Assembly (NCBI GenBank): GCA_964423865.1
Contig: CAYRGN010000001.1
Location: forward strand, 62,001-126,000
Length of the DNA: 64,000 nt
Direction: 5' to 3'
Source of the DNA: Leadbetterella sp964423865
GTDB lineage: Bacteria > Bacteroidota > Bacteroidia > Cytophagales > Spirosomataceae
The notes below the pieces were generated by a model that saw only the letters and a list, made by a program, of their open reading frames with translations, had not been told where the DNA came from and searched no databases. Below are positions 7,870 through 16,748 of this stretch, one piece after another (position 1 is the first letter of the stretch; the number at the start of each line of letters is the position of its first letter). The position numbers and the translations under genes are program-made.

Positions 7870-10389
7870 TTATACTAATGTTCTTCTTTCAACCTCAGGC
7901 ATCAAATCAAACACCTGAATAAGAATATTACGAATGCCCGATGTATTTCCGTTGGTTGCCATTTGCAAACCTTGATTGAGCAACTGTCTCGCTCTGTTGG
8001 CATCTTTCCAATGAAAAGACCCAAAATCATCATTTATTTTATGTAAAAGCTGAACGTCCATTAGATTTCCTGTTACAGTGTTAATCAATTCACGGCCTAA
8101 CACTTGCATTTCATTCGTGAGCTCTTTTGCTTCTTTGGTATTTTTATCCTGAATAGCAAGCTCCACTCTCCTTCTATATTCTTCCAGGCGGGCTTCCACT
8201 TGTTGCATGTTTAGGTTGGAATCTTCACTATTAAGCCTGATTGCTTTAACCAGATCTTCTAATCTGAAAAACGCTTGTTTCAGTTCCTCTTCTATTTTTG
8301 GCCACTCGGCTGATTTTTCTGCACGGTCTAACTTCAGCAATTCTTTACGCAACCCGTCCAGAATTTTCATTTTGCCGTCAGCACTTCCTCCTTCGTTTTC
8401 CAATTGCCCTTCAAGCGCTTGGATGTTTCCGGCAATATCATCAGCATTTACATTTTGGGCGGTACGTTTTGCTTTTGAAATTTCCTGAGCCAAAAATTCT
8501 ACTGTTGGCGGTTCAATTTCTTTGATTTGAATTTTTAATTCTTCGGTGTGTTCTATGGTTGGAAACTCTGCTGTGAACTGCATGATTTGCGATCTGTCTA
8601 CCTTGATTGTAATATTTACATCGCTTCCCGCCGGTAGCAATTTGGGTAAACTCTCTCCGCTGATGATAACTTCGTTAATGAAATTATTCAGGACAGGATT
8701 TGTTCCCTCTGCGTTGTGGTCTCCCTGATAAATGGGAATGCGAATAAAATCGCTTGCCATTCCGGGGCGAATTGCTGTTCTTGTTTTCAAACCGTTTGCC
8801 ACACCTGTTGCGGGAACTTTTTTATTCTTTTCTAATCCCTTTACAGCAAAAAATAAATCTTTTTCTTCAGTGTGGAAATACTTTGCAATACCAATGTGAT
8901 ATGGTAAGGTTGGCATTGGAGGTACAGTACCTTGTATGATAGTAAATTGGTTCGGTTGACATTCTAATTTATTTCCTGCTTCATCATAAACATTTACATC
9001 AAAAGCGTTGGATTGTCCTTCGTTTAAAACCACTTCAACGATGGACGATTTTTCGCCAATTTGTTTTTTGCCGCTACTCCAGGCACCGTCTGAACGAACG
9101 ACATCAACAAATATTTGTTCAGGAAAAGTGCCTTCCGTTTTTTCTTTCAGCACTTTGATATTTACCATTTCGTCCAACTCAACCGTTGTGGCTTCGTATT
9201 TAATATCCAACTGCAATTTTGTTTTATCTCTCGTTTCTTCTTTCACTTCATCAGAAACGGTAATGGTAGAAGCGAACAACGCTGCACCTTTTGCCACCAC
9301 GGTCATTGGGTCAACGGAAGTATCCACGTTTTCGGTAATTTGTTCTTTCAACATTCTTCGTAAGATGGGCGAATAAGTAGGGCCACCTACCAAAATCAAA
9401 GCACCCAAATCAGCACCTTTCAGGTTATTACGTTTCAATAATTCTTTGGTAATGTCAATCGCTTTTTGGAAAATTGGTGCTAACACATTTTCCATATCTT
9501 TTTGCGTAACTGTTACATCGATTTCGGGTTCTTCTCCATGATCATCTTCAAAAGGTAAATCGCCTAAATTGGAAAGAATGTTGTGCGTATCTTTAAATGA
9601 CAACTGAATTTTTGCTTCTTCTGCAAAAGGTTTTACAGCATTTCGCAAAATTTCTTTTTTGGTCGTGTCTTCCAAAATGCTGTCAATGGCGTAGGTTTGC
9701 TGCAAATACGGAATGATAAGTTGGTCAACGATTGCTTCATCTAAATTTTTTCCGCCCAACCAATTATCTCCGTCCGTATCTTTTACCGATAAAATTCCTT
9801 CTTCCGATTTTACCAAAGCCGCATCAAACGTTCCACCGCCAAAATCAAACACCAACCAAAAACTGTCTTTGTTTTTTGCTGTTAAACCGTAAGCCGTTGC
9901 TGCCGCAACAGGTTCTTGCAGCAATTGGACGTGTTTAAAACCCGCTAACTTTGCGGCTTTCATTGTGGCTTCGTTTTGCGGATTTAAAAACTTTGCAGGA
10001 ACGGTAATGACGATTGAATAAATATTTTCGTCCTGAATAAACGATTTCAGTTTTTTCAAAATTTCGGCTGACAATTCTTCTGACGACAATTCTTTATTCA
10101 AGTTGGAACTTTCGTAAGTATGCGTTGTTCCCATTGTTCGCTTGAACTCAATAAACGTATTGGTTTTTCCTGCTTCAAACGATTTCAACGCTCTTGTGTT
10201 GTCGTTTTTCATCACGTTAAAAGCTGGGTCTCCAACAAAAATGTCTTTCTTTCTTGTGAAGTGAACGCAAGACGGAATTGTGTCTTTTAATACATCAGAC
10301 TTTTTAATGGTCGGTTGTCCGTTTTCCATTCTTGCAATGGCGGAATTGGTTGTTCCTAAGTCAATACCGTAGTCAATTTTATTTCTCAT
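7870..10389 (-). CDS. Long Hsp70 (DnaK-like) paralogue
   Basis: The 839 residues carry a full Hsp70 nucleotide-binding domain: phosphate-1 loop GIDLGTTNSA (8-17), phosphate-2 loop VFDFGGGTFD (180-189), and adenosine motif LVGGPTYSP (333-341). The C-terminal half diverges from DnaK. A beta-rich region at about 395-640 contains FTIIQGTVPP, and a helical, coiled-coil-rich tail at about 640-835 replaces the usual lid. It is about 200 residues longer than housekeeping DnaK and has no neighbouring grpE or dnaJ, so it is a specialised chaperone. ATP binding is expected. The client is unknown, but the operon points to membrane-associated partners. The start is an ATG at 10389. Confidence 0.88.
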   Translation of the reverse strand: MRNKIDYGIDLGTTNSAIARMENGQPTIKKSDVLKDTIPSCVHFTRKKDIFVGDPAFNVMKNDNTRALKSFEAGKTNTFIEFKRTMGTTHTYESSNLNKELSSEELSAEILKKLKSFIQDENIYSIVITVPAKFLNPQNEATMKAAKLAGFKHVQLLQEPVAAATAYGLTAKNKDSFWLVFDFGGGTFDAALVKSEEGILSVKDTDGDNWLGGKNLDEAIVDQLIIPYLQQTYAIDSILEDTTKKEILRNAVKPFAEEAKIQLSFKDTHNILSNLGDLPFEDDHGEEPEIDVTVTQKDMENVLAPIFQKAIDITKELLKRNNLKGADLGALILVGGPTYSPILRRMLKEQITENVDTSVDPMTVVAKGAALFASTITVSDEVKEETRDKTKLQLDIKYEATTVELDEMVNIKVLKEKTEGTFPEQIFVDVVRSDGAWSSGKKQIGEKSSIVEVVLNEGQSNAFDVNVYDEAGNKLECQPNQFTIIQGTVPPMPTLPYHIGIAKYFHTEEKDLFFAVKGLEKNKKVPATGVANGLKTRTAIRPGMASDFIRIPIYQGDHNAEGTNPVLNNFINEVIISGESLPKLLPAGSDVNITIKVDRSQIMQFTAEFPTIEHTEELKIQIKEIEPPTVEFLAQEISKAKRTAQNVNADDIAGNIQALEGQLENEGGSADGKMKILDGLRKELLKLDRAEKSAEWPKIEEELKQAFFRLEDLVKAIRLNSEDSNLNMQQVEARLEEYRRRVELAIQDKNTKEAKELTNEMQVLGRELINTVTGNLMDVQLLHKINDDFGSFHWKDANRARQLLNQGLQMATNGNTSGIRNILIQVFDLMPEVERRTLV

Positions 10390-10416
10390 ATCTTTTTATG
10401 TTGTTGTTATTGAAAA

Positions 10417-11316
10417 TCACATTCCTACAGAAATTTCTATCTGTGCGGTTTGTATCATTTTATCGTTATAGTTTACCTGCGGTATCAAAACTTTGGTAAT
10501 GATTTCCGAACCGTGTTCCAAATTCTCATCGGGAATTGAACTGGTAACAATTACTTTCATTCCTTGATGAAATTGCTTACCTAACAGCACCGGCATTTCA
10601 TAATCGTTTGCAGCAAGATTGTCTTTCAGTTTTCCTACGGAGCGTTCTAATTGTTTCAAACCTTTTGTGCCTTTGTCCATCAGGCTGATGTTGCGTTCAA
10701 TTAGGTTGATTTCGCTTGCCACTTTCAACGCTAAAGAATGGTCGGCTTTCGCATTTGCACTTTCTGTTTTTTGTTGTGTCAGCAACAGCAACTGACTTTC
10801 AATTAAATCGGTTTGTTTGCTAAACTCTTTTACCAAACTTTCTTCAATAGAAGATTTTGTTTTCTGCAACTGTTCAAGTACTTCGCTTTTATCCGTTTTT
10901 TGGCGTTTGCTCAACAGCCAATACAGTAAGCCCGAAAGCAAGATTGCAGAAAGTACTCCGATAATTCCGTAAAGTGATTTTTTGCTTAACGACTGATCCA
11001 CTTCCGCAATTTTTTGGTTGGCGTTTGTTTCCGTTGCTGAAATCTTTAAGCCTAACTCATTTGCAGTTTGCGAAATAGTGTTGCTGTTATTTTGTGTTTG
11101 AATTTGCAAACTGTCAATACTTTTGTTGGCGTTTAAAAGCTCAGTTCTCAAATTGTTGACTTCCGTTTTTAGTTTGCTGTTTTCATTCTGCAACGATTGA
11201 ATACTGGATTTCAAAGGCAATAATGTACTATCCAAATGCTGTTTGGTTATCGTGTCGTTTTGAGCAAAAGTGGTTACGCTTGCCAAAAGAAGTAAAGATA
11301 AAATTGCTTTTCCCAT
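10417..11316 (-). CDS. Exported coiled-coil protein with one membrane span
   Basis: This 299-aa protein begins with a signal peptide (residues 1-18, ending TTFAQ). A long coiled coil follows (about 24-112), then one strong transmembrane segment (115-136, YGIIGVLSAILLSGLLYWLL), and a cytoplasmic part of about 160 residues that starts helical and ends beta-rich. The topology places the coiled coil outside and the C-terminal domain inside, next to the Hsp70. It could link an external cue to the chaperone or AAA module. It lies one base from the upstream gene and 27 bases from the Hsp70 gene. The C-terminal domain is not recognised. Confidence 0.65.
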   Translation of the reverse strand: MGKAILSLLLLASVTTFAQNDTITKQHLDSTLLPLKSSIQSLQNENSKLKTEVNNLRTELLNANKSIDSLQIQTQNNSNTISQTANELGLKISATETNANQKIAEVDQSLSKKSLYGIIGVLSAILLSGLLYWLLSKRQKTDKSEVLEQLQKTKSSIEESLVKEFSKQTDLIESQLLLLTQQKTESANAKADHSLALKVASEINLIERNISLMDKGTKGLKQLERSVGKLKDNLAANDYEMPVLLGKQFHQGMKVIVTSSIPDENLEHGSEIITKVLIPQVNYNDKMIQTAQIEISVGM

Positions 11317-11317
11317 A

Positions 11318-12835
11318 TCATAAATTAGTTCTTAACCAACCAACTAAAAACATTAAACCTAAAAAGGCTGCAATTCCAAATACAAAGTCTAACCCTTCTT
11401 TGCCCCATATTAGACCTACAATTAACAAAAATATAGCTATGCCCAAACACCATTTTGCCCATGCAAAATTTGGAACTGGACTTTTTGTTTCCCAATATTG
11501 AATATACTTGACCCAGCCTTTGTGTGAACCACTCATTATTCCCATCATGAAATTGACCAGGGTTTTGTATTCATCTACTTTTGTCGGATTATTTGTCTTT
11601 TCGATTTTCTCAACATTTTGCAGTGGTATTGCTTCCTGAATTATCTCCACAGCCTTTTCCCACTCGAAAGAGTTATTAATCGTTTCATTTACTTTATCCC
11701 AGTTGACAGACTGGCCCGGCAGTAAACGTATTTTCATTATTTCACTGAATAATCTGGCTTTGTGGGTTTCATACGCAGTTTTGATAGTTTGTAAAACTGC
11801 TATCGCTTGTGAAAGTTCTCTGTCTTTCATTTCTGCAAGCGTATGGATGCTGTCTTTAATTCTTTCTTTTGCGACATCTCCAATAGCAAGACTTTCGGCA
11901 TCTTTTGCCAATTTCATTGCTATTTCGGTATAATCAGAACTGCTTTCTTTTTCCTGGCTGTCGTTAAAATAGTCAATACTGCATTGCAAAATTTCGTTTG
12001 CAACTTTATCGGCATTGGATGCGTACTTTAAGTCGTTTAAACCAACTATACTTTTAAGCTGTGACAGGTCACTTTTGGTGGCTGTAAACAACTCTTGTCC
12101 TGCTTCAGCAGCATGGGCTTTACCTGCTCTTCGTTTGTTTTTTGCCGTTTCCGTTTTCTGTTCAATTTGTTCAATATACTTCTGTGCAAAACCTCTCAGA
12201 AAATCTTCTTTGGCTAAAAAGTCAATGCCGGAGACGGCTTCAAGAAATTGGGATGTTTCAAAGGTTTCTTCGTCTGACAGGTTATTCAGAAACAATAATT
12301 GCAGTTCCTTTTTGGTAATCTTAAAGGTTTCATCTGCTACTTTTGCTGTAAAATCATTAACAAAATCACTTTCCAAAAACATCAGTTTTAACCGAAGTGA
12401 TACGAAGTCAATTATATTGTCTGAAAGGTATAAAGTGGAGAGATTGTGAAAAGCGGAAGCATTTTGCCCGGTAACTTCATTATAGCTGTCTTCTGAAGTG
12501 TAAACCAATTTTCTCCATTCTTCTGAGGCTGTTTCTACATGTCCGCTTTTCAATGCATCAAAAGCGACTTCATCTGTACTCGGGTCTCCGTTCCAAAACC
12601 AAAATAAAGCGGCATTTATCTTGTCACTGTCAAGATTCAGTTTTGATGTGGCTTCTTCTACCCTGTCAAGCGTTCTGTGCAGCTCTCCAAGTACAGGGAA
12701 ACTGAAATCGTCTTGCGGGGCTTGCTCGGCTTGAATGTATTGTTTCAGCCGTCCTATTTGTCGGCTTTGCTCTTTTGTTGTGGCTCCAGCAAGTAAACCT
12801 ACGGTTCTATATGGGTTATTTTTAATTGCTTGCAT
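11318..12835 (-). CDS. Membrane-anchored co-chaperone-like protein, first gene of the operon
   Basis: This 505-aa protein starts MQAIKNNPYRTVGLLAGAT followed by KEQSRQIGRLKQYI. The pattern NPYR.LGL...A..KE......LK resembles the start of J-like proteins found beside atypical Hsp70s in Bacteroidota, but no HPD tripeptide is present. The middle is a long helical region. Two hydrophobic segments at about 459-500 anchor the C-terminus in the inner membrane. It is the first gene of the six-gene operon and precedes the coiled-coil membrane protein by one base. It probably recruits the Hsp70 to the membrane; that is inference from order and N-terminal similarity. Confidence 0.65.
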   Translation of the reverse strand: MQAIKNNPYRTVGLLAGATTKEQSRQIGRLKQYIQAEQAPQDDFSFPVLGELHRTLDRVEEATSKLNLDSDKINAALFWFWNGDPSTDEVAFDALKSGHVETASEEWRKLVYTSEDSYNEVTGQNASAFHNLSTLYLSDNIIDFVSLRLKLMFLESDFVNDFTAKVADETFKITKKELQLLFLNNLSDEETFETSQFLEAVSGIDFLAKEDFLRGFAQKYIEQIEQKTETAKNKRRAGKAHAAEAGQELFTATKSDLSQLKSIVGLNDLKYASNADKVANEILQCSIDYFNDSQEKESSSDYTEIAMKLAKDAESLAIGDVAKERIKDSIHTLAEMKDRELSQAIAVLQTIKTAYETHKARLFSEIMKIRLLPGQSVNWDKVNETINNSFEWEKAVEIIQEAIPLQNVEKIEKTNNPTKVDEYKTLVNFMMGIMSGSHKGWVKYIQYWETKSPVPNFAWAKWCLGIAIFLLIVGLIWGKEGLDFVFGIAAFLGLMFLVGWLRTNL

Positions 12836-13049
12836 AATTTCTACGGCATTAAAAACGTGAGTTTATTTTTGTTCTAAAAACTATTCCGGATAATACAAAC
12901 AACAAGGAAAGAATGAGTAATCCTGTTAGCATATAAATAGGGTGTTATCTAAAAATGTTTTTCATGTAAAGCTACCCATATTCCATTTTTCTTATTTTCT
13001 GTTTACCTTTACATTTTATCAAGTCAAACTATACAAATTATCACTTCTT

Positions 13050-13157
13050 ATGAAAGCAGGAGATAAAATCAGAACTTTACGTACACTGAAAGGGCTCTCG
13101 CAAGAGAATATGGCTCATGCTTTGGTACAGTCTCTTGCTGCTTTCGAAGACAAATAG
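13050..13157 (+). pseudogene. XRE regulator relic B
   Basis: This 35-codon frame starts MKAGDKIRTLRTLKGLSQENMAHAL, identical in most positions to the N-terminal helix-turn-helix of the intact XRE protein at 20582. It then drifts to VQSLAAFEDK and stops. The first helix and part of the recognition helix are present but the domain is incomplete. The same truncation is found at 19874. Its upstream leader matches the intact gene, so it might still be transcribed. Confidence 0.75.
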
Positions 13158-13223
13158 TCCGGTCATCAAATTCTTCATGAATGATTTTGCATTTACACGT
13201 TTTACGGTGTGCTCTTGTGCCAT
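13158..13223 (-). pseudogene. Zinc-ribbon relic joined to XRE relic B
   Basis: On the minus strand this stretch encodes CKCKIIHEEFDDRTI in one frame. That matches CKRKTIHEEFDDRAI of the zinc-ribbon protein at 4116-4295, with a frameshift near the start. It abuts the stop codon of XRE relic B, so the two broken genes are fused head to head. Neither reads as a complete protein. Confidence 0.65.
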
Positions 13224-13245
13224 AGGTGTTTTTTTAATATCCGAT

Positions 13246-13443
13246 TTAAATAAAGTTCTCCTGGCCGTATTCTCCATGAAAAAAATAATAATCGGTACTT
13301 ATTTCGAATAGTTGGTAATTTTGATAGGATATATTGGCTTTTATACCTCGAATGAATTGAACTAAGTTAGGTTTGGGTAAGTTTGACGGACAGGGCTTTG
13401 CCAATTTATTTTTAAAGAGGTAATGGTGTGTATGCTTCGACAA
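13246..13443 (-). pseudogene. 65-codon frame preserved in both repeat copies
   Basis: This minus-strand frame ends STDYYFFHGEYGQENFI and has a 65-residue counterpart at 20070-20267 with two amino-acid changes. It has no recognised domain. The few differences between copies change amino acids, so there is no sign of selection on protein. It is probably the tail of another lost accessory gene, consistent with the minus-strand genes nearby, but could be a small functional ORF. Confidence 0.3.
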
Positions 13444-13692
13444 TTACGGTTTTAAGATTAGTAAAAAAGAATAGTTCTTCCATAAAATATATGTTTAGTG
13501 ATTGTAAGCATGCTCTAATCAATTCTTATCTTTTCCGCCTCAATAGCATGAATAAGCCACCAATAAAGAGCTACCCACCAACAACTTTTACCGATGAAAA
13601 CTTCTTGTTGTCAAACTTCTGATATACCTGTAAATCCCCGCAAATTTTGCATTTTTGAGATTTTGCGCTATTTTTCAAACTTTTGCAATTTA

Positions 13693-13711
13693 GGCTAAGA
13701 ACTTTTTAGCC
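13693..13711. promoter_or_regulatory. Palindrome upstream of XRE copy C
   Basis: GGCTAA (13693-13698) and TTAGCC (13706-13711) form an inverted repeat about 57 bases before the XRE start. The same palindrome with the same spacing occurs at 19799-19817 and 20507-20525. Its conservation before each XRE copy suggests an operator for the family's own repressor. The T-rich stretch after it would also allow a weak terminator for incoming plus-strand transcription. Confidence 0.45.
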
Positions 13712-13767
13712 ACTTTTTATTTGCCTTTACATTTTATCAAGTCAAACTATACAAATTATCACTTCTT

Positions 13768-13968
13768 ATGAAAGAAGGAGATAAAATCAGAGATTTATGT
13801 ATATTGAAAGGGTGTCGCAAGAGAATATGGCTCATGCTTTGGGACTGTCTCTTACTGCCTACGGAGACATAGAACGTGTAAACCTAGACCGTCTGGAGAA
13901 GATAGCTGAAGTAGACAATATTCTATAATACTTATTCCGATCAAAAGCCGGAGCTGGCTTTGCCAGAG
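13768..13968 (+). pseudogene. XRE regulator relic C, frameshifted and deleted
   Basis: The ATG at 13768 begins MKEGDKIRDLCILKG. Compared with the intact gene, one base is missing in the LKGLSQ region, which shifts the frame. Further on, a 12-base deletion removes DQKS. After the sequence for EKIAEV the match stops and resumes only at 13943-13961 (AAAAGCCGGAGCTGGCTTT), a piece of the gene's 3' end. So this copy has a start, a middle and a scrap of tail, but no open frame. The following bases up to the toxin-antitoxin pair show no further gene. Confidence 0.75.
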
Positions 13969-14133
13969 TCTGGGCCGGTAAGAAGGATTAAATACATTGG
14001 GAAGCAGCTATCATATCGTCTCTGATACACTGCCAAAATTTATGAAGCACGTCTCGAGAATGAATTATTTTCTGGGTAAAAAACAAACATAATTCTGACT
14101 TTTCGTTATCTTTACATATAAAAGACAAAACCA

Positions 14134-14346
14134 ATGAATGCTTTAACGAACCTGCAATTAGAGCTTTTACGAGTATATTCTTGGCAAGTTTCTGATGAAG
14201 ATATAGGGGAAATCCGAAAACTTCTGGCAAATTATTTTGCACAAAAGGCCATGGACAAGGCAGATAGTATGTGGGATAAAAATCAGTGGACGAGTCAGGA
14301 TACTGTGCAACTGGCATCTGAACATAACCGCCAACCTCGTGGCTGA
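14134..14346 (+). CDS. Antitoxin partner of the PIN toxin
   Basis: This 70-aa helical protein overlaps the PIN gene by one base (TGATG), as expected for an antitoxin translated first. It has DEDIGEIRKLLANYFAQKAMDKADSMWDKNQW, a pattern common in short Bacteroidota antitoxins that neutralise PIN toxins and bind their own promoter. No clear DNA-binding fold can be named from sequence alone. It is one of the few plus-strand genes in the island. Confidence 0.75.
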   Translation: MNALTNLQLELLRVYSWQVSDEDIGEIRKLLANYFAQKAMDKADSMWDKNQWTSQDTVQLASEHNRQPRG

Positions 14347-14759
14347 TGCGGGTAGTAATTGATACGAATGTCTTTTGGGTGTCTATATCTCGTCGTTCCG
14401 GGTCACATTGGATATTTCAAGCACTTTTGGAGGGAAAAATAACCCTTTGTGTATCCACTGAAATTTTAGAAGAATATGCCGAAATCATAGCAATGAAATT
14501 AGGAGAAGAGGTTTCCCAAGCTATTCTTAGTGTTATTGACAACCTTCCAAACGTAGAATACATTACACGATATTACAAATGGCAAGCTATATATGCAGAC
14601 CCTGATGACGATAAATTTGTAGATTGCGCCGTTTCTGCCAATGCCGCTTGTATTATTTCAGAGGATAAACATTTCAAGGTACTGAAAACCCTTGAATACC
14701 CAAAAGTACTTTGTCTCTCTATTAAAGAATTTGAAACTTTCTTCTTTAATATATCTTAA
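14346..14759 (+). CDS. PIN-domain toxin (putative endoribonuclease)
   Basis: This 137-aa protein of the PIN toxin family starts MRVVIDTNVFW. Acidic residues expected for metal binding are D6, E42/E43, the cluster DPDDDKFVD (85-93) and D107. PIN toxins cleave RNA, often tRNA or rRNA, when the antitoxin is lost. The length and start-codon overlap fit a two-gene toxin-antitoxin operon. It lies beside the long direct repeat and may stabilise the island. Confidence 0.85.
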   Translation: MRVVIDTNVFWVSISRRSGSHWIFQALLEGKITLCVSTEILEEYAEIIAMKLGEEVSQAILSVIDNLPNVEYITRYYKWQAIYADPDDDKFVDCAVSANAACIISEDKHFKVLKTLEYPKVLCLSIKEFETFFFNIS

Positions 14760-14831
14760 TTCTTTTTGACAATACCCCGAAATATCCTTCCAAAGCTTAA
14801 AAATCCGACAGAGGGGGCATTCAGAAAGTTG

Positions 14832-14860
14832 CATATCTTTTTTTCATATATCTATACCAA
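14832..14860. repeat. Left block of the split repeat
   Basis: This 29-base block matches 3018-3046 and contains the stop codon of the gene at 14844-15575. With its partner at 15590-15630 it brackets that gene. At 3018-3094 the two blocks are adjacent. Confidence 0.65.
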
Positions 14861-15575
14861 GATTACGAATACTAATATATTCTTGTGGTTTTGAGTATCC
14901 AAATTTTGCCTGAAACCGTAAGTTTTCAGGGTCATTTTCCCAGATACGGTTCAATTTCTGTATAATTTCTAAAACTAAAGAATCATTGCCAGCTTCTTTT
15001 GCTTCATAAATTTCCAACATTATATTCTGCATTTCACGATACCCCGGTATTGGCAGCAATCCCTGATTAGACGCGGGCTTAATAACCAAAGTCTTTTCGT
15101 TTAGCTTATACGCCAATGTACGTTCTATATCAAAAATACCCTTTGGGATTTTATCACAAACGGAAAACATAGAACAATACTGGTTACATGCCTCAAGTGC
15201 TTTTTCTAATTCTCCCAATGCTATTTCGCTAAAAATGATGATTCCTAAATTTTCCGGTGTGGGGGAATCCTGTTTACATCTCAATATATTTTGTTTATAC
15301 TCAGCATTTAAATACTCATAATTAGCAATCCCGCCAAGAAGCTTAATTGATTCTACCGCATATTCCAATGCCAAACCATAGTTTCCTGCATCGTAGCAAT
15401 CGTAAGCCGCATCATCCCAGTCGTAATCGGTTTTGTAATCAATACGGGAATAGGGAATTGTATAAATTTCGCCAGATGCTTCTTTATAAGTAATATAAAG
15501 TGTCCATCCCTTCTTTTCAGCTTTTATGGCTTTCTCCTGCCAATTTTTGAAATTTTTTATTTCATCTATACTCAT
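14844..15575 (-). CDS. Helical-repeat-like protein of a shuffled family
   Basis: This 243-aa soluble protein has an acidic, helical composition with TPR-like stretches (YDAGNYGLALEYAVESIKLL and LGELEKALEACNQY). It is not assigned to a named family. The ATG at 15575 is the only good start. A relic of a related gene lies at the island's right edge (27411-27482), where NDLFIVESIQKLN matches NDSLVLEIIQKLN here. The gene sits between two repeat blocks that are fused at 3018-3094, as if it had been inserted or lost as a unit. A binding or immunity-type role is possible but unproven. Confidence 0.6.
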   Translation of the reverse strand: MSIDEIKNFKNWQEKAIKAEKKGWTLYITYKEASGEIYTIPYSRIDYKTDYDWDDAAYDCYDAGNYGLALEYAVESIKLLGGIANYEYLNAEYKQNILRCKQDSPTPENLGIIIFSEIALGELEKALEACNQYCSMFSVCDKIPKGIFDIERTLAYKLNEKTLVIKPASNQGLLPIPGYREMQNIMLEIYEAKEAGNDSLVLEIIQKLNRIWENDPENLRFQAKFGYSKPQEYISIRNLGIDI

Positions 15576-15589
15576 ATTGCTCGTAATTT

Positions 15590-15630
15590 TTTATATCATC
15601 ATCCCCTAATTTGGAGACCCTTTTTCCGTA
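15590..15630. repeat. Right block of the split repeat
   Basis: This block matches 3054-3094, with CTAATTTGGAGACCC and flanking bases in common. It includes the last codons of the membrane gene at 15606 and ends the unit that contains the gene at 14844-15575. Confidence 0.65.
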
Positions 15631-16748
15631 AGCCCTTTAGTGAAATTTAAACTCCTCTCTCTTAATTTTTTAGAGAATAAACCCCAAAATCCGCAGATTG
15701 CTAAAACTATCAATCCCATTGAAAGGAAAAAAGAGTTGATGGGTAGAAAGAAAGCTTTAGGGGAAGCAATTTCATTAATATTGGATAGTATGGCATACAA
15801 ACCTACACAGGAAATGAGCAAATAAAAAACAGAAAAAATAGCGTTTACCGTATAGTCTGTTAATTGGTAGTTTTTAAGATAGCTCATAATCATAAAGGGA
15901 ATATAAAAATACGTAGTTGTAGCCACGATTTCAAATAACAAAGCCTTTTCGAGCCAGTCTTTTTCCTTTGATAAAATAGCAAAGCCAAAGACAATAACTA
16001 TAAACCAACCAAAATCTATAAGGTTTAAGAACGAGTTCTCTGATTTCGAAAGTTTAGTTTTTGCAGGAAAAAAATCTCGCCTCAATTTTTTAACTCTTAT
16101 TCGTCCTATTATAGGGACTATTATCATAAGTAGCATTCCCAAAAATATTAGGCTATATTCCTCAGTACCTGCTACAAAAAAGCCATCATAGTTCCTTACT
16201 TCCCACCATACTATCAAAAAAATTAGTGCTTCATAAAAGAACAGATAATCTAAAAAAGAAAAAAAGTTAGGGTTTTCTTTTCTAAATATTCCCCACGAGG
16301 GCGCTGCGACAGCCATAAGCCCTATAAATAGGATTAAGCATGAAACAATAAAAGGGATTGCTACCAAAGTAGAGTTTGGAAAAAAATAATACAAGACGCC
16401 TAATGTACTAACCACAAGGATAGAAAATGCAAAGGGTTTCAAGCTATCATTAAGTGATTCATAATATTTGTAGATTCTATAGTTATTTTCGACTCCATTT
16501 CGTATATTATTCTCATCTTTTGCTTTAGAATTAATATCTGCATAAGTAATGAGATAAATTGGGAAAAGTATACAGGATAGGGAGATAAATAGAATTAGCT
16601 TTACAAAAATATACCCTCCTGTATATAATCTTATACTTGGGCCATTGTTATTGAAATTCTCCAAGAGTACTCTTGCCACCAAAATTATCAAGCATAAAAA
16701 AGCAGGATAAATAATAAGTCTATACCAATGGTTTTTAAGGAAGTTCAT
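15606..16748 (-). CDS. Polytopic membrane protein, unknown
   Basis: This 380-aa protein has about ten hydrophobic segments spread along its length and short charged loops. It is a multi-pass inner-membrane protein with no visible transport or catalytic motif. The ATG at 16748 precedes a first span at about residues 10-28. Its last residues, TEKGSPN, and 3' DNA are shared with the shorter membrane protein at 3069-3476, although the remaining sequences do not match. The role is unknown; it may pair with the helical-repeat gene immediately downstream. Confidence 0.55.
   Translation of the reverse strand: MNFLKNHWYRLIIYPAFLCLIILVARVLLENFNNNGPSIRLYTGGYIFVKLILFISLSCILFPIYLITYADINSKAKDENNIRNGVENNYRIYKYYESLNDSLKPFAFSILVVSTLGVLYYFFPNSTLVAIPFIVSCLILFIGLMAVAAPSWGIFRKENPNFFSFLDYLFFYEALIFLIVWWEVRNYDGFFVAGTEEYSLIFLGMLLMIIVPIIGRIRVKKLRRDFFPAKTKLSKSENSFLNLIDFGWFIVIVFGFAILSKEKDWLEKALLFEIVATTTYFYIPFMIMSYLKNYQLTDYTVNAIFSVFYLLISCVGLYAILSNINEIASPKAFFLPINSFFLSMGLIVLAICGFWGLFSKKLRERSLNFTKGLTEKGSPN

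Larger units (their letters stand above)
13003..13900. repeat. Long direct repeat, copy 1
   Basis: This segment and 19830-20722 are direct repeats of about 0.9 kb with high identity. Each holds, in order, an XRE 5' relic, a reversed zinc-ribbon relic, a reversed 65-codon frame, an AT-rich leader, and a second XRE copy. The two XRE starts are 718 bases apart here and 708 bases apart in the other copy. The repeats enclose about 6.8 kb of accessory genes and could mediate its loss or inversion-free amplification. Confidence 0.85.

Noticed and set aside
13077..13277. 66-codon minus-strand frame repeated at 19901-20101
   Set aside because: It runs across the XRE relic and the frameshifted zinc-ribbon relic in a frame that encodes neither; its conservation is explained by the DNA repeat.
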